From assembly GCF_027366395.1 (NCBI RefSeq), contig NZ_CP114771.1:2480001-2544000 (forward strand): a DNA stretch of 64,000 nt, given 5' to 3'. Shown one piece after another: positions 55,096 through 63,425 of this stretch. The notes beneath the pieces are model-generated. The model did not search any database. It saw only the letters and a program-made list of their open reading frames with translations, and was not told the DNA's origin. The position numbers were made by a program, and so were the translations under genes. This DNA comes from Endozoicomonas sp. GU-1. GTDB lineage: Bacteria; Pseudomonadota; Gammaproteobacteria; Pseudomonadales; Endozoicomonadaceae. The stretch's first letter is position 1. The number at the start of each line of letters is the position of its first letter.

Positions 55096-56810
55096 ATAGC
55101 TAGTTCTCGTCCAAAAACGCATCAGCCAATCATAATCGGACTATACGTACGTTTTAATATTTCCTGAAATTCCAGCGATCCAGAAAAAAACCTCCTTTTT
55201 TTTCTCTAATCTGGGACGGATATTGGAGAAAAACGCAAAAAGCAGGCAGAAAACATCCTCCCACCATGCTGGAAAGGTACTTTGATGTAGCGTGGAGGTG
55301 GCTATCAGGATGGTGCCGGGTGCCTGGCCAGAATCACCAGGTTGTAACAGACCACCGATAACCAACAATGAGAGTCAAAACGCTCAGAACCCTTGCAGTG
55401 GCAACGTGATAGCCCAAAACATCTCTTTAGCCACGAAATTCCCGCTTCAATACCTGCCCGGAAGCGAAAGAGCGTTTTATACACATACTGACTTTTAGTC
55501 ATCTCTTCGACTTCAAGTCCGCGCTTCTTATTAAAAGCCACATCGCTGATTCCCATAGCCTTGGCTTTTTCCAAATTTACTCGACACGCGTATCCACCGT
55601 CACCGCTTGTCTGGCGAGGTACACGACCATAAATTTCTTTTTGTCTTTCCATCATCGGAATGAATCGGTCCGAATCCGCTGGGTTACCTTCCTCAATAAC
55701 CAGGTCCAGGATCAATCGACTTTTTCCCTGAACCAGGTTCAGTTTATGGCCGTACTGCACTTGTCGCCTGTCTTTTACGATGATATCCGTATGGGGTTCA
55801 TACAGGCTAACCACTTTCTCCTGGGCTGGCACCTTTTCACCCTTAAAGACCCTGCGCTCTGTCTGGGAGACTATTACATCCACCAGGGGTAACAGGTGAT
55901 CCACATCGGCCTGCCACTTGTCGGCATCATCAGCCAGGAGACACTGCCCCTGCTGACGGGCGTCTGCAAGCTTGACAGTGGCTTCGATAAGCACCTTCCG
56001 GGATTTTCGGGTCAACTGCAGCAGTTTTTTATAATGCTGTTGCCGCTCTTCTTTACCAGAGTAGATGCATTTTCTGGCCGCATCTTTTACGGCTCGGTTG
56101 TGATGGGTATATTCATAAAGCGGTGTCGCTGTCAGTGTTTGTCCCCGTTCCAGCAGACGACAAATTTCTTTAACGGAACTGGCTAAAAGATCACTGTCGC
56201 AGGGAGGTTTGATATCCGATTCGGTGACTGTGCTGTCAATAGCCACAGTACGCCCTTTTTCAATACCCTGATCTTTAGCGGTCATTAGCTGACAGTTATT
56301 AATCCGCTCCCATGTAGATGCAGTAAGAAGGCTGATGAGCCCATGCAAACTGGAGCGACTGGGGCGCTGGTTTGGTTCGAGGCGACAAAAGTCTCGAAAG
56401 AGCATGGAGTCCATCAAAACAAACGACAAGTAGTCATAATCACAATTCAAATACTGTTTCAGAAGTGCCGCACGAAGAACGGATTCTGCTGATAGTCCGT
56501 TCCGCCCAGTGTTCTGTTTATCACCAGAACTTAAGTCCTCATAAATCCAGTCATTGAACTGTGGATGGGCATCAAGCCATTGCGAGATACCGGAAAGCTG
56601 GGAGCAGATTTCATGAGGTACGTAATGGAGTTCCATACTACACTGCAAATTGCGTTTTTTGCGCATTTGGAGCCCTCTGTTTTTGGCAATCCCTTATGTT
56701 TCTTGGTCTTGGGAAGTTTAGTCGCCAGATAGCAGTAGGGCTCCACTTAATTTTTCAGAATAAAATCTACAGTTTTCAATTGGTTGTGTTTTTGGACGAG
56801 AACTAGCTAT
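55096..56810. mobile_element. Complete insertion sequence with 23-bp terminal inverted repeats
   Basis: ATAGCTAGTTCTCGTCCAAAAAC (55096-55118) recurs exactly inverted at 56788-56810, enclosing one transposase gene; total 1,715 bp. Target duplication cannot be assigned because the outermost bases are palindromic (CTATAG / AGCTAT). The element lies between the ssrA promoter region and galM. Intact ends and frame suggest recent activity. Confidence 0.9.
55305..56666 (-). CDS. DDE transposase (ISNCY/IS1182-like)
   Basis: A 453-residue transposase. The DDE residues lie in AIDSTVTESD (about residue 143), SGDGGYACRVN (about 355) and the C-terminal GIEAGISWLKRCFGLSRC (Glu about 418). The N-terminal region with SGISQWLDAHPQF and LLKQYLNCDYDYLSFVL is the DUF772-like helical domain of IS5/IS1182/ISNCY groups. 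It catalyses cut-and-paste of the surrounding element. Alternative start ATG 56636 within the N-terminus is possible. The exact IS family needs a database search. Confidence 0.9.
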   Translation of the reverse strand: MRKKRNLQCSMELHYVPHEICSQLSGISQWLDAHPQFNDWIYEDLSSGDKQNTGRNGLSAESVLRAALLKQYLNCDYDYLSFVLMDSMLFRDFCRLEPNQRPSRSSLHGLISLLTASTWERINNCQLMTAKDQGIEKGRTVAIDSTVTESDIKPPCDSDLLASSVKEICRLLERGQTLTATPLYEYTHHNRAVKDAARKCIYSGKEERQQHYKKLLQLTRKSRKVLIEATVKLADARQQGQCLLADDADKWQADVDHLLPLVDVIVSQTERRVFKGEKVPAQEKVVSLYEPHTDIIVKDRRQVQYGHKLNLVQGKSRLILDLVIEEGNPADSDRFIPMMERQKEIYGRVPRQTSGDGGYACRVNLEKAKAMGISDVAFNKKRGLEVEEMTKSQYVYKTLFRFRAGIEAGISWLKRCFGLSRCHCKGSERFDSHCWLSVVCYNLVILARHPAPS

Positions 56811-56962
56811 CTTTGGTGATAACGCTGACTGCGTGAATTTTTCTTTACCTACCAGGGATGTTCACAATTTTCCATGTGAACACTCCTCAGACCTCAATCC
56901 ACTTTCTCTGCAAGCTGGACTATGAAAGTTGGCGATTTGTTTTCCAGGGCAATGGCATATTT

Positions 56963-58021
56963 ATGAAGATTTTTCAGGAAGTGTTTGGAGCCACTCGCTC
57001 CGGTAAACCGGTGTATGCCTTCCGGCTCTGTAACCAGCAGGGCATGGAAGTCACCGTCCTGACCATGGGCGGTATTATCCAGAGCATTCGTGTGCCGGAT
57101 AAAGCAGGCAATATGGGCGAAGTCACCCTGGGCTGTGATTCGGTGGCGGATTACGAGCGGTCCAGTGCTTATTTTGGTGCCATTGTTGGCCGTTATGCCA
57201 ACCGTATCGCCAGGGGAGAATTTGAACTTGAGGGTGAACCGTTTCAGCTGGCCTGTAACAATGCACCGAATCACCTGCATGGTGGCAAGGTTGGGTTTGA
57301 TCATTCCCTGTGGCGGGCAGAGTCCCATACCAGTGACGACATATGCACACTGTCCCTTGACTATGAATCAGAAGATGGTGAAGAGGGTTATCCCGGTAAC
57401 CTGAGTGTCAACGTGATCTACACCCTGAATAACCACAATGAGCTGGGTATTGAGTATCGGGCAACAACAGACGCCCCCACCGTGGTTAACCTGACCAACC
57501 ACACTTATTTCAACCTTAATGGCAGTGACGACTGTCTCAGCCACCGGCTGCAGCTGCACTGCCGCCAGTTCACCCCAACTGATGAAACATCCATTCCCTA
57601 CGGTGAGATTGAGTCAGTCATTAACACCCCCATGGATTTCACCACCATGAAGCCTATTGGTCAGGATATTGCCCAGGACTTTGTTCAGCTGAAGCAGGCC
57701 AGGGGATACGACCATAACTGGGTTATCTGGACGGAGAGGGGGAGTGATCGCTCTCTGACACCTGTCGCCCGGGTAGAAGAACCAGACAGTGGTCGTACCC
57801 TGGAAGTGCTTACCAGTCAACCGGGAGTGCAGTTCTATACCGGCAACTATCTGGCAGGTGAGCCTGCACGGGGCGGCAGCCAATATGGTATGCGGGCAGG
57901 TTTCTGTCTGGAGACCCAGCATTTTCCGGACTCCCCCAACAGGCCGGAGTTTCCTTCAACCCGGCTGAATCCCGGTGAAACCTATCAGGAAAAAACCATT
58001 TTCCGCTTTGGCCTTCTATAA
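56963..58021 (+). CDS. galM: Aldose 1-epimerase (mutarotase)
   Basis: A 352-residue galactose mutarotase, which interconverts alpha and beta anomers of aldoses. Catalytic features: NHLHGGKVGFD (general acid His near residue 110), NLTNHTYFNLNG (second His near 180) and the C-terminal FCLETQHFPDSPN containing the general base Glu. Upstream sequence in the same frame (from 56858) is non-conserved, so ATG 56963 is chosen. The IS lies directly upstream, so the native promoter may be disrupted or replaced. Confidence 0.94.
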   Translation: MKIFQEVFGATRSGKPVYAFRLCNQQGMEVTVLTMGGIIQSIRVPDKAGNMGEVTLGCDSVADYERSSAYFGAIVGRYANRIARGEFELEGEPFQLACNNAPNHLHGGKVGFDHSLWRAESHTSDDICTLSLDYESEDGEEGYPGNLSVNVIYTLNNHNELGIEYRATTDAPTVVNLTNHTYFNLNGSDDCLSHRLQLHCRQFTPTDETSIPYGEIESVINTPMDFTTMKPIGQDIAQDFVQLKQARGYDHNWVIWTERGSDRSLTPVARVEEPDSGRTLEVLTSQPGVQFYTGNYLAGEPARGGSQYGMRAGFCLETQHFPDSPNRPEFPSTRLNPGETYQEKTIFRFGLL

Positions 58022-58030
58022 GAATCATCG

Positions 58031-58057
58031 TTTCAGGCCGGAACCACCGGCCTGAAA
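58031..58057 (+). terminator. galM terminator
   Basis: TTTCAGGCCGG-AACCA-CCGGCCTGAAA followed by TTATTTTTCC, ten bases after the galM stop. Confidence 0.85.
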
Positions 58058-58086
58058 TTATTTTTCCATTTTTTTTCAACGAATCT

Positions 58087-58115
58087 GTAACATCCCGCCG
58101 ACTTTCCCGTTGTAT
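58087..58115 (+). promoter_or_regulatory. Candidate ECF-type promoter of the RiPP operon
   Basis: GTAACA (58087-58092), 16 bases, then GTTGTA (58109-58114) resembles the GTAAC-type -35 of ECF promoters that drive related bufferin operons elsewhere. It lies about 50 bases before the precursor start. Pattern match only. Confidence 0.3.
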
Positions 58116-58164
58116 TGATAAGTCCGCACTTTGCGGTCGGTTAAAAAACGACAGGAGAGTCACC

Positions 58165-58515
58165 ATGACAACAAAAACCAACAAACTGACCAATCTGGTT
58201 GCTGCCACCCTGGTTTCCGCTGCATCCGTCACTGTCAGTGCCGATATGACCGGCTCGATCAGCTCTTTGAGCCAGGGCTACGAGGGCATTGTGCTGGCGG
58301 AAAAACGGGTGGATGAGGGCAAATGCGGTGAAGGTAAATGTGGTGCATCTTCGGCATCGGCCAAAGCGGACGAAGGGAAGTGTGGTGAGGGCAAATGCGG
58401 TGGCGACAGTGCCATGAAAGCGGGCGAAGGCAAATGCGGTGAAGGCAAGTGCGGCGAATCAGCCAGCAAGGATGAAGAAGGCAAATGCGGCGAAGGCAAG
58501 TGCGGAGCCGCCTGA
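58165..58515 (+). CDS. hvfA: Cys-repeat RiPP metallophore precursor (HvfA/bufferin family)
   Basis: A 116-residue exported precursor. The N-terminal 26 residues form a long signal peptide ending SVTVSA. The mature part carries four copies of the doublet EGKCGEGKCG, that is eight EGKCG motifs, separated by short Ala/Ser/Lys/Asp spacers. EGKCG repeats define HvfA-type substrates, whose cysteines are converted to oxazolone-thioamide or related heterocycles by an MNIO enzyme; the products bind copper or other metals in the periplasm. AGGAGAGTCACC is a strong ribosome site. Its TGA overlaps the next ATG (TGATG), coupling translation to the enzyme. Confidence 0.9.
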   Translation: MTTKTNKLTNLVAATLVSAASVTVSADMTGSISSLSQGYEGIVLAEKRVDEGKCGEGKCGASSASAKADEGKCGEGKCGGDSAMKAGEGKCGEGKCGESASKDEEGKCGEGKCGAA

Positions 58516-59366
58516 TGAAGCCTGTTCCTTCACTCAGCGGTGCAGGCCTTGGCCTGCGCCGGGAGCATCTTCAGAGCCTGGCCAAAAAGGTGCCCTCCTC
58601 TGTTCAGTTTCTGGAGGTTGCTCCGGAAAACTGGATTAAAGCGCCGCAACAGAGACGTCAGCTGCTGGAGCAGATTCTCGATCAGATACCGCTGGTTTGC
58701 CACGGTCTCTCCCTGTCACTGGGTGGTCCGACACCGTTGGATATGAATCTGCTGCACGATATCAGGGCATTTCTTCAGGCGCATCAGGTAGTTCGTTACA
58801 CCGAACACCTGAGTTACTGCTCTGACCAGGGGCATCTCTATGACCTGATGCCTATTCCCTTTACCAAAGCGGCTGCACATTACGTGGCGGACCGGATAAA
58901 ACAGACCCAGGACTTTCTGGGTGAGCCCGTTGCGGTGGAGAACGTCTCTTACTACTGCGCTCCCGGGCAGCAGATGCCGGAAATTGAGTTTATTCATCGG
59001 GTTCTGGAACTGGCGGATTGTGAGCTGCTGCTGGATATCAATAATATTTTTGTCAACAGCGTCAATCATGGTTATGACGCAGATACGTTTCTGAGGCAGT
59101 TGCCCACTGAACGTATCAGCTACGGCCATATTGCCGGCCATTATGTTGAGCAGCCGGACCTTATTATCGACAGTCATGGCGCACCGGTTCGCGATGATGT
59201 CTGGCAGCTGCTTGGCAAAGCTTACCAATACCACGGCGTTTTCCCAACGCTACTGGAGCGGGACTTTAATATTCCGCCATTGGACAAGCTGGTTGAAGAG
59301 CTCGATTCCATACACCGGATTCAGCACTCTGTGATGCATCAGCAGAAGGAGTACGCCTGTGGATGA
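58515..59366 (+). CDS. hvfB: MNIO (DUF692) RiPP maturase, HvfB/BufB type
   Basis: A 283-residue TIM-barrel, multinuclear non-heme iron oxidative enzyme. Conserved ligand-bearing motifs: FLEVAPENWI, VCHGLSLSLGG, RYTEHLSYC, VAVENVSYYC, LLLDINNIFVNSVNHGYD, ISYGHIAGH, IDSHGAPV and LLERDFNIPPL, which supply the His, Asp and Glu iron ligands. It would oxidise cysteines in the EGKCG precursor. ATG 58515 shares bases with the precursor stop; the following gene overlaps by eight bases. Confidence 0.93.
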   Translation: MKPVPSLSGAGLGLRREHLQSLAKKVPSSVQFLEVAPENWIKAPQQRRQLLEQILDQIPLVCHGLSLSLGGPTPLDMNLLHDIRAFLQAHQVVRYTEHLSYCSDQGHLYDLMPIPFTKAAAHYVADRIKQTQDFLGEPVAVENVSYYCAPGQQMPEIEFIHRVLELADCELLLDINNIFVNSVNHGYDADTFLRQLPTERISYGHIAGHYVEQPDLIIDSHGAPVRDDVWQLLGKAYQYHGVFPTLLERDFNIPPLDKLVEELDSIHRIQHSVMHQQKEYACG

Positions 59367-60114
59367 TTTCCAGATAGTTCAACAGCAGTTTACCGAGGCT
59401 ATACGTCATCAGACTGATAATCCATTTGAGCAGATAAAGCCGGAACGCTTTGCCGTTTACTCCCGGCTGATCCGAAACAATATTTCTAACTTTGTCAGTC
59501 AGGGCTTCCCGGTGCTGAAAAAGTTATTGCCGGAGGAGGCGTTCAATCATCTGGTGGATCGCTTTATTGCCGATCACCCTGCCAGCTCCCCCTACTTTAT
59601 TGATATCTCCGGGGAGTTTCTGGCCTGGCTTAATACTAATCCAGTGACTGATAAGTCGCACACACTGCCACCGTTCCTCCGGGAACTGGCCCACTATGAG
59701 TGGCTGGAAACCCTGTTGCTGGGCAATGAACAGGACGAACCACCCGCCACAGCAATCGCAGTTTTTTCAGACTGTGAAGATGCACTGATATGGTCGGTTA
59801 ATGCTGTGGCCGCCGCCTACCAATACCCTGTCCATAAAATCAGCCGTGACTTTCAACCACAGACTGCGCCCGAACAACCAACCCTGCTGATTGTTTACCG
59901 TCAGGAAAATGAAACGCGCTTTCTGACGGTGGATGCACTGGCCTGGCAGCTTTTTCAAACTGCCTCCACCCTTGACCAGCCGGTGAACCATAAGCAGCTT
60001 ATCAAGCAGACATTGCAACACCTGACGACGGCCGAGCGAACCCGGGTTAAGCCTTATGCTGAGCAGGCTTTGATGAGTTTTTATCAACTGGGTTTGATTC
60101 TGGGCAGTTTATGA
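59359..60114 (+). CDS. hvfC: DUF2063 partner protein of MNIO enzyme, HvfC/BufC type
   Basis: A 251-residue protein whose N-terminal DUF2063 domain (QQQFTEAIRHQ, RFAVYSRLIRNNISNFVSQGFPVLKKLL, ...YFIDISGEFLAWL, LRELAHYEWLE) is the usual partner of MNIO enzymes, recruiting the precursor leader. The C-terminal half is a second helical/beta domain found in HvfC. It starts eight bases before the end of hvfB. The stop lies at a diverged MITE family C end. Confidence 0.9.
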   Translation: MDDFQIVQQQFTEAIRHQTDNPFEQIKPERFAVYSRLIRNNISNFVSQGFPVLKKLLPEEAFNHLVDRFIADHPASSPYFIDISGEFLAWLNTNPVTDKSHTLPPFLRELAHYEWLETLLLGNEQDEPPATAIAVFSDCEDALIWSVNAVAAAYQYPVHKISRDFQPQTAPEQPTLLIVYRQENETRFLTVDALAWQLFQTASTLDQPVNHKQLIKQTLQHLTTAERTRVKPYAEQALMSFYQLGLILGSL

Positions 60115-60224
60115 AATATCCGAGTTAAAGCGGCTCTATCCGGACTTCTGGTGTTGTTAATCAGGAACGTCTGAACCAGCAGGGTAATGCTGAAAGTATC
60201 GGTCAGTTGCAGGTTGGCAATGTT

Positions 60225-60387
60225 AAGTAGTTAACCAAATGAAATCATATATTTCTGACTAAGTTGTCAGTCACTCTGCGGCGTTGCAACTCCGGTCACA
60301 TAGCTACGGCTATGCTCCCTACGTTGCGCCTTGCATAGCAACTGCCCACTTAGCCAGAAATATACGATTCCATTTGGCCAACTACTT
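60225..60387. mobile_element. MITE, family D, 163 bp with 39-bp imperfect inverted ends
   Basis: AAGTAGTTAACCAAATGAAATCATATATTTCTGACTAAG (left 39 bases, 60225-60263) matches the inverted right end (60349-60387) at 34 of 39 positions. The core contains a palindrome around TAGCTACGGCTA. A solo end occurs at 35863-35886. Confidence 0.8.
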
Positions 60388-60580
60388 ACCAATGACCGAC
60401 AATTAAACCTTTTTGCTCCGGTTTAAACCATTTCACTGCCGCCGGAGCCGTTGCGGAATAGCCCAGACCGATGCCTGCACCATTGAGAACACCAAAACCC
60501 AGAATAACGCCGGTTTCGGTCGGCATGGCAACGTGTACAGGCTGCCGAACATTAAGTTGATAGCCAGGCCAGCGGTCTGG
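60388..60580 (-). pseudogene. Fragment of an OFA-type (oxalate/formate antiporter-like) MFS transporter
   Basis: A minus-strand stretch reads GVLNGAGIGLGYSATAPAAVKWFKPEQKGLIVG, matching the conserved membrane segment and loop of OFA-family MFS transporters. Only about 50 residues remain, bounded by the MITE on one side and reductase remnants on the other. Confidence 0.65.
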
Positions 60581-60639
60581 ATTATTTGCACTTTTCAATG
60601 GGTAGCTGGGCGCGTAACTCCATCGTCAACCCTGAACTC

Positions 60640-61995
60640 TCATCGCTAAATATCACCAGCTCAAAGACGAAAGCCTGGCAAAAGTACCTGTTATTGGTGT
60701 GGGTGGTATTGCCCAGCGGGCAGATGAAGCGCTTGAGCAGGGTTATGATCTCGTCAGTGTTGGTAAAGGCTATTTGGTAGAACCCACCTGGGCCACCAAA
60801 GCACTGAACAACGAGACCTGTACAGAGTTTGCTGACGTCAACCAGCAAAAAGAGCTGACTATTCCTTCCCCACTCTGGGACATCATGGACTACATGATTG
60901 TGGACAGTGCTGCTGAGGCGGTCAAACACCAGTGCATCAAAGAACTGCAAAATGTCAAAATCGAGTTTGAACCCGGTGAATACACGGCATATGGCGTTGG
61001 TCATAATGGCAAACTGCCGGTGACGGTTACCTTCTCCGAAGATAAAATCCTTGATATTGTCGTTGATTCTTCAAACGAATCCGATGGCATTGCCAATCCC
61101 GCTTTTGAGCGAATTCCGCAACAAATTCTTGATAATCAATCGCTGAACATCGATGTTATTTCTGGTGCTAGCGCCAGTAGTCAGGCGGTTATTGACGGTG
61201 TATCAAACGCTGTAGACCTGACTGGCAAAATAAATTCTCCGCCCTGCCCGGTGAAGCTGACTACCTGAAGAGCATTGCCACCACACCAGAATCTGAAATT
61301 GCCGAAGAATACCTGTTCGACTTCAAAACACTGAAAGAACAACTGACGACTTATTTTGACGATCTGAAACACGGCCAACACTATCTATTTGACTCGGTTG
61401 AACTGCACCTGATTCAGACCTATCTCGGTGCTAAGCGTACCGACCTCAACGGTAACGCCATTTATGGTCAGTACGACCTGGTGAAAACGCTGACCAGCCG
61501 CTCTATGGAGTCCATCGACTGGCTAACTGAAAAAGTCTGGCGCACTTCTGACAGGACTGATTGTACCGCCTGAAAACTATGTCTTTGTTAGCCAAAGCGG
61601 CAAGCGGTTCGTTGACGAATGCGAAAGCCGCGACGTGCTCTCTGAATCTTTCTTTAGCAACGGTGGTCTGATTTACATGAATTGAGCGTTATAACGGCTT
61701 TGTTGAGCAGGGTCATGATTCTGACTTCCATAAGAGCGCCCTTGGCTTGAAAGTTGAGCAGGCTCCGTTTTATGCCACTCCACACAAGCCCTCCGTTCAC
61801 CACACAATGGGCGGTTTGAAGATCGATACGCAGGCGCGTGTTATCAATAAAGAAGGTGACGTCATCCCCGGTTTATACGCAGCAGGTGAAGTGACCGGCG
61901 GAATCCACGCAGGCAACCGCCTGGGTGGTAATGCACTTATTGATATCTTTACCTACGGTCGTATTGCCGGCGAGAGCGTTGCCAGCCATGCTTAA
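60640..61995 (+). pseudogene. Decayed OYE-FMN_bind-FAD_binding_2 reductase (NADH:fumarate/urocanate reductase-like)
   Basis: Four disconnected pieces of one flavoprotein in order. (1) From 60640 the C-terminal end of an Old Yellow Enzyme-type domain: PVIGVGGIAQRADEAL, GYDLVSVGKGYLVEPTW. (2) An FMN_bind domain to 61268 with DVISGASASSQAVIDG, the site where ApbE attaches FMN. (3) In other frames, parts of a FAD_binding_2/fumarate reductase domain: LPGEADYLKSIATTPE..., then LTGLIVPPENYVFVSQSGKRFVDE. (4) 61747-61995 the reductase C-terminus, [15 protein letters not shown] and [23 protein letters not shown]. Frames break near 61235, 61541 and 61683, and the N-terminus is lost. The intact gene would reduce fumarate or a similar acceptor with NADH during anaerobiosis. 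Confidence 0.8.
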
Positions 61996-62094
61996 GCAAC
62001 ATTGAATAAATGTTGAATTACATCATTCATAGGGGAGCAGTGCTCTCCCTTTGTCTTATAGAGCGTCTTGCAGAGCGTGAAAAGGCAGACCTCA

Positions 62095-63039
62095 ATGAAA
62101 CGATTTAAAACCCGATTTCACATGATGGGAACCTTCATTGACCTGGAGATTCATCACCCCAATGGTGTGCAGCTTATTCAGGACTCCTACCTTCAACTCC
62201 ACCAATACGAACAGCGCTTCACAGTGAATCAACCTGATTCTGAGTTAATGCGTGTCAATCAAAATGCAGGAGTAAAACCGGTTACCGTTCCGCCGGACAT
62301 GTATCACCTGATCAAAAAGGCAAAAGCGGTCAGTGATGACCTGAGGAATCCATTCAATATTGCCATAGGCCCACTGGTTAAGACCTGGCGCATCGGCTTT
62401 AAGGATGCCAGAGTGCCAACAAAGGATGAAATTGCTGAAAAAATATCGTTAGTTGATCCGCAAAAAATTACTCTGAATGATCACAATCACTCTGTGTACT
62501 TGTCCCAGCCCGGTATGGAGATTGACCTGGGAGCCATTGCCAAAGGCTACTTTGCCGATCAAATCAAACGGTATCTGCTGGACGCAGGCGTTAAACAGGG
62601 AATCATTAATTTGGGCGGCAATGTTTTGACCATTGGCCACTCGCCGGCAAACGCAACCAAGGCATGGCATGTTGGCATTCAAAATCCACAGTCAAGTCGT
62701 GGTGAGACCTGCCGTATCGTTCTGCTCCGATGTGCTTCCATGGTGACCTCAGGAATCAACGAGCGTTTTTTTCAGGCAAACGGACAGCATTACCACCATC
62801 TCCTCAACTCACAAACAGGCTGGCCAATTTCAACCGATATCGCCAGTGTGACCATTATCTCCAAACATTCTGTCGATGGCGAAATCTGGAGCACTGCGGG
62901 ATTTCTTTCTTCCGTTGAAGCGTCGGTTTCATATCTGAACCAACAGTCAAATATTGAAGCTGTCGTTATTTCAAGGCAGGGTGATCTTCATTGCACGCAA
63001 GGCCTGGAGGATAGCGGGCGGCTTATACTGCTGCTCTGA
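62095..63039 (+). CDS. apbE: FAD:protein FMN transferase
   Basis: About 314 residues from ATG 62095 (frame opens at 62068). ApbE motifs: MGTFIDLEI at the N-terminus, NPFNIAIGPLVKTWRIGF, EIDLGAIAKGYFADQIKRYL, GIINLGGNVLTIG, and HHLLNSQTGWPI with SVTIISKHSVDGEIWSTAGF. No lipobox, so it is cytoplasmic, as expected for a partner of a soluble NADH-dependent reductase. It covalently attaches FMN to Thr or Ser in FMN_bind domains. Its adjacent substrate is a pseudogene, so it may be on its way to loss or serve another flavoprotein. Confidence 0.9.
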   Translation: MKRFKTRFHMMGTFIDLEIHHPNGVQLIQDSYLQLHQYEQRFTVNQPDSELMRVNQNAGVKPVTVPPDMYHLIKKAKAVSDDLRNPFNIAIGPLVKTWRIGFKDARVPTKDEIAEKISLVDPQKITLNDHNHSVYLSQPGMEIDLGAIAKGYFADQIKRYLLDAGVKQGIINLGGNVLTIGHSPANATKAWHVGIQNPQSSRGETCRIVLLRCASMVTSGINERFFQANGQHYHHLLNSQTGWPISTDIASVTIISKHSVDGEIWSTAGFLSSVEASVSYLNQQSNIEAVVISRQGDLHCTQGLEDSGRLILLL

Positions 63040-63425
63040 CTGACAACTGATGGATGTGGGATTAAACCACCTCGATTCACATGGGGAGTAAATTACCAGC
63101 AGAGCATTAGCCTGATCGGTTGCTGTCTGAAGTCGCTACCATCGTCTTGCCGCTAAAACCATTCAAAGAGTCAGCGGATTTTTAACGTCCCTTGAGAGCA
63201 AGTCTTTTGCTTTCAGGACTATACGAATAGCTGATTCTTTGATAATTCAAAAACAGGATTAATACCTAACCACCAAAGCAAATAAAATTGGTTTTATTGA
63301 CCTGAAGGGGTTGTTTTTCCAGTCAAACCCGAACAATGAACAAAAACGGTTGTTTTATAACCTATGTGAAATTACGGTACGTTCTGTATCGTTATTGTTA
63401 GATTATAAACACTGGAGTAGCCTCT
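63040..63425. other. Gap upstream of the CoA-transferase
   Basis: About 385 bases with no gene recognised. The right part is AT-rich and probably carries the promoter of the CoA-transferase gene; GGAG at 63414-63417 is its ribosome site. Confidence 0.45.

Noticed and set aside
58278-58499. Minus-strand frame with SPHLPSPHLPS repeats
   Set aside because: Antisense of the EGKCG repeats in the metallophore precursor.
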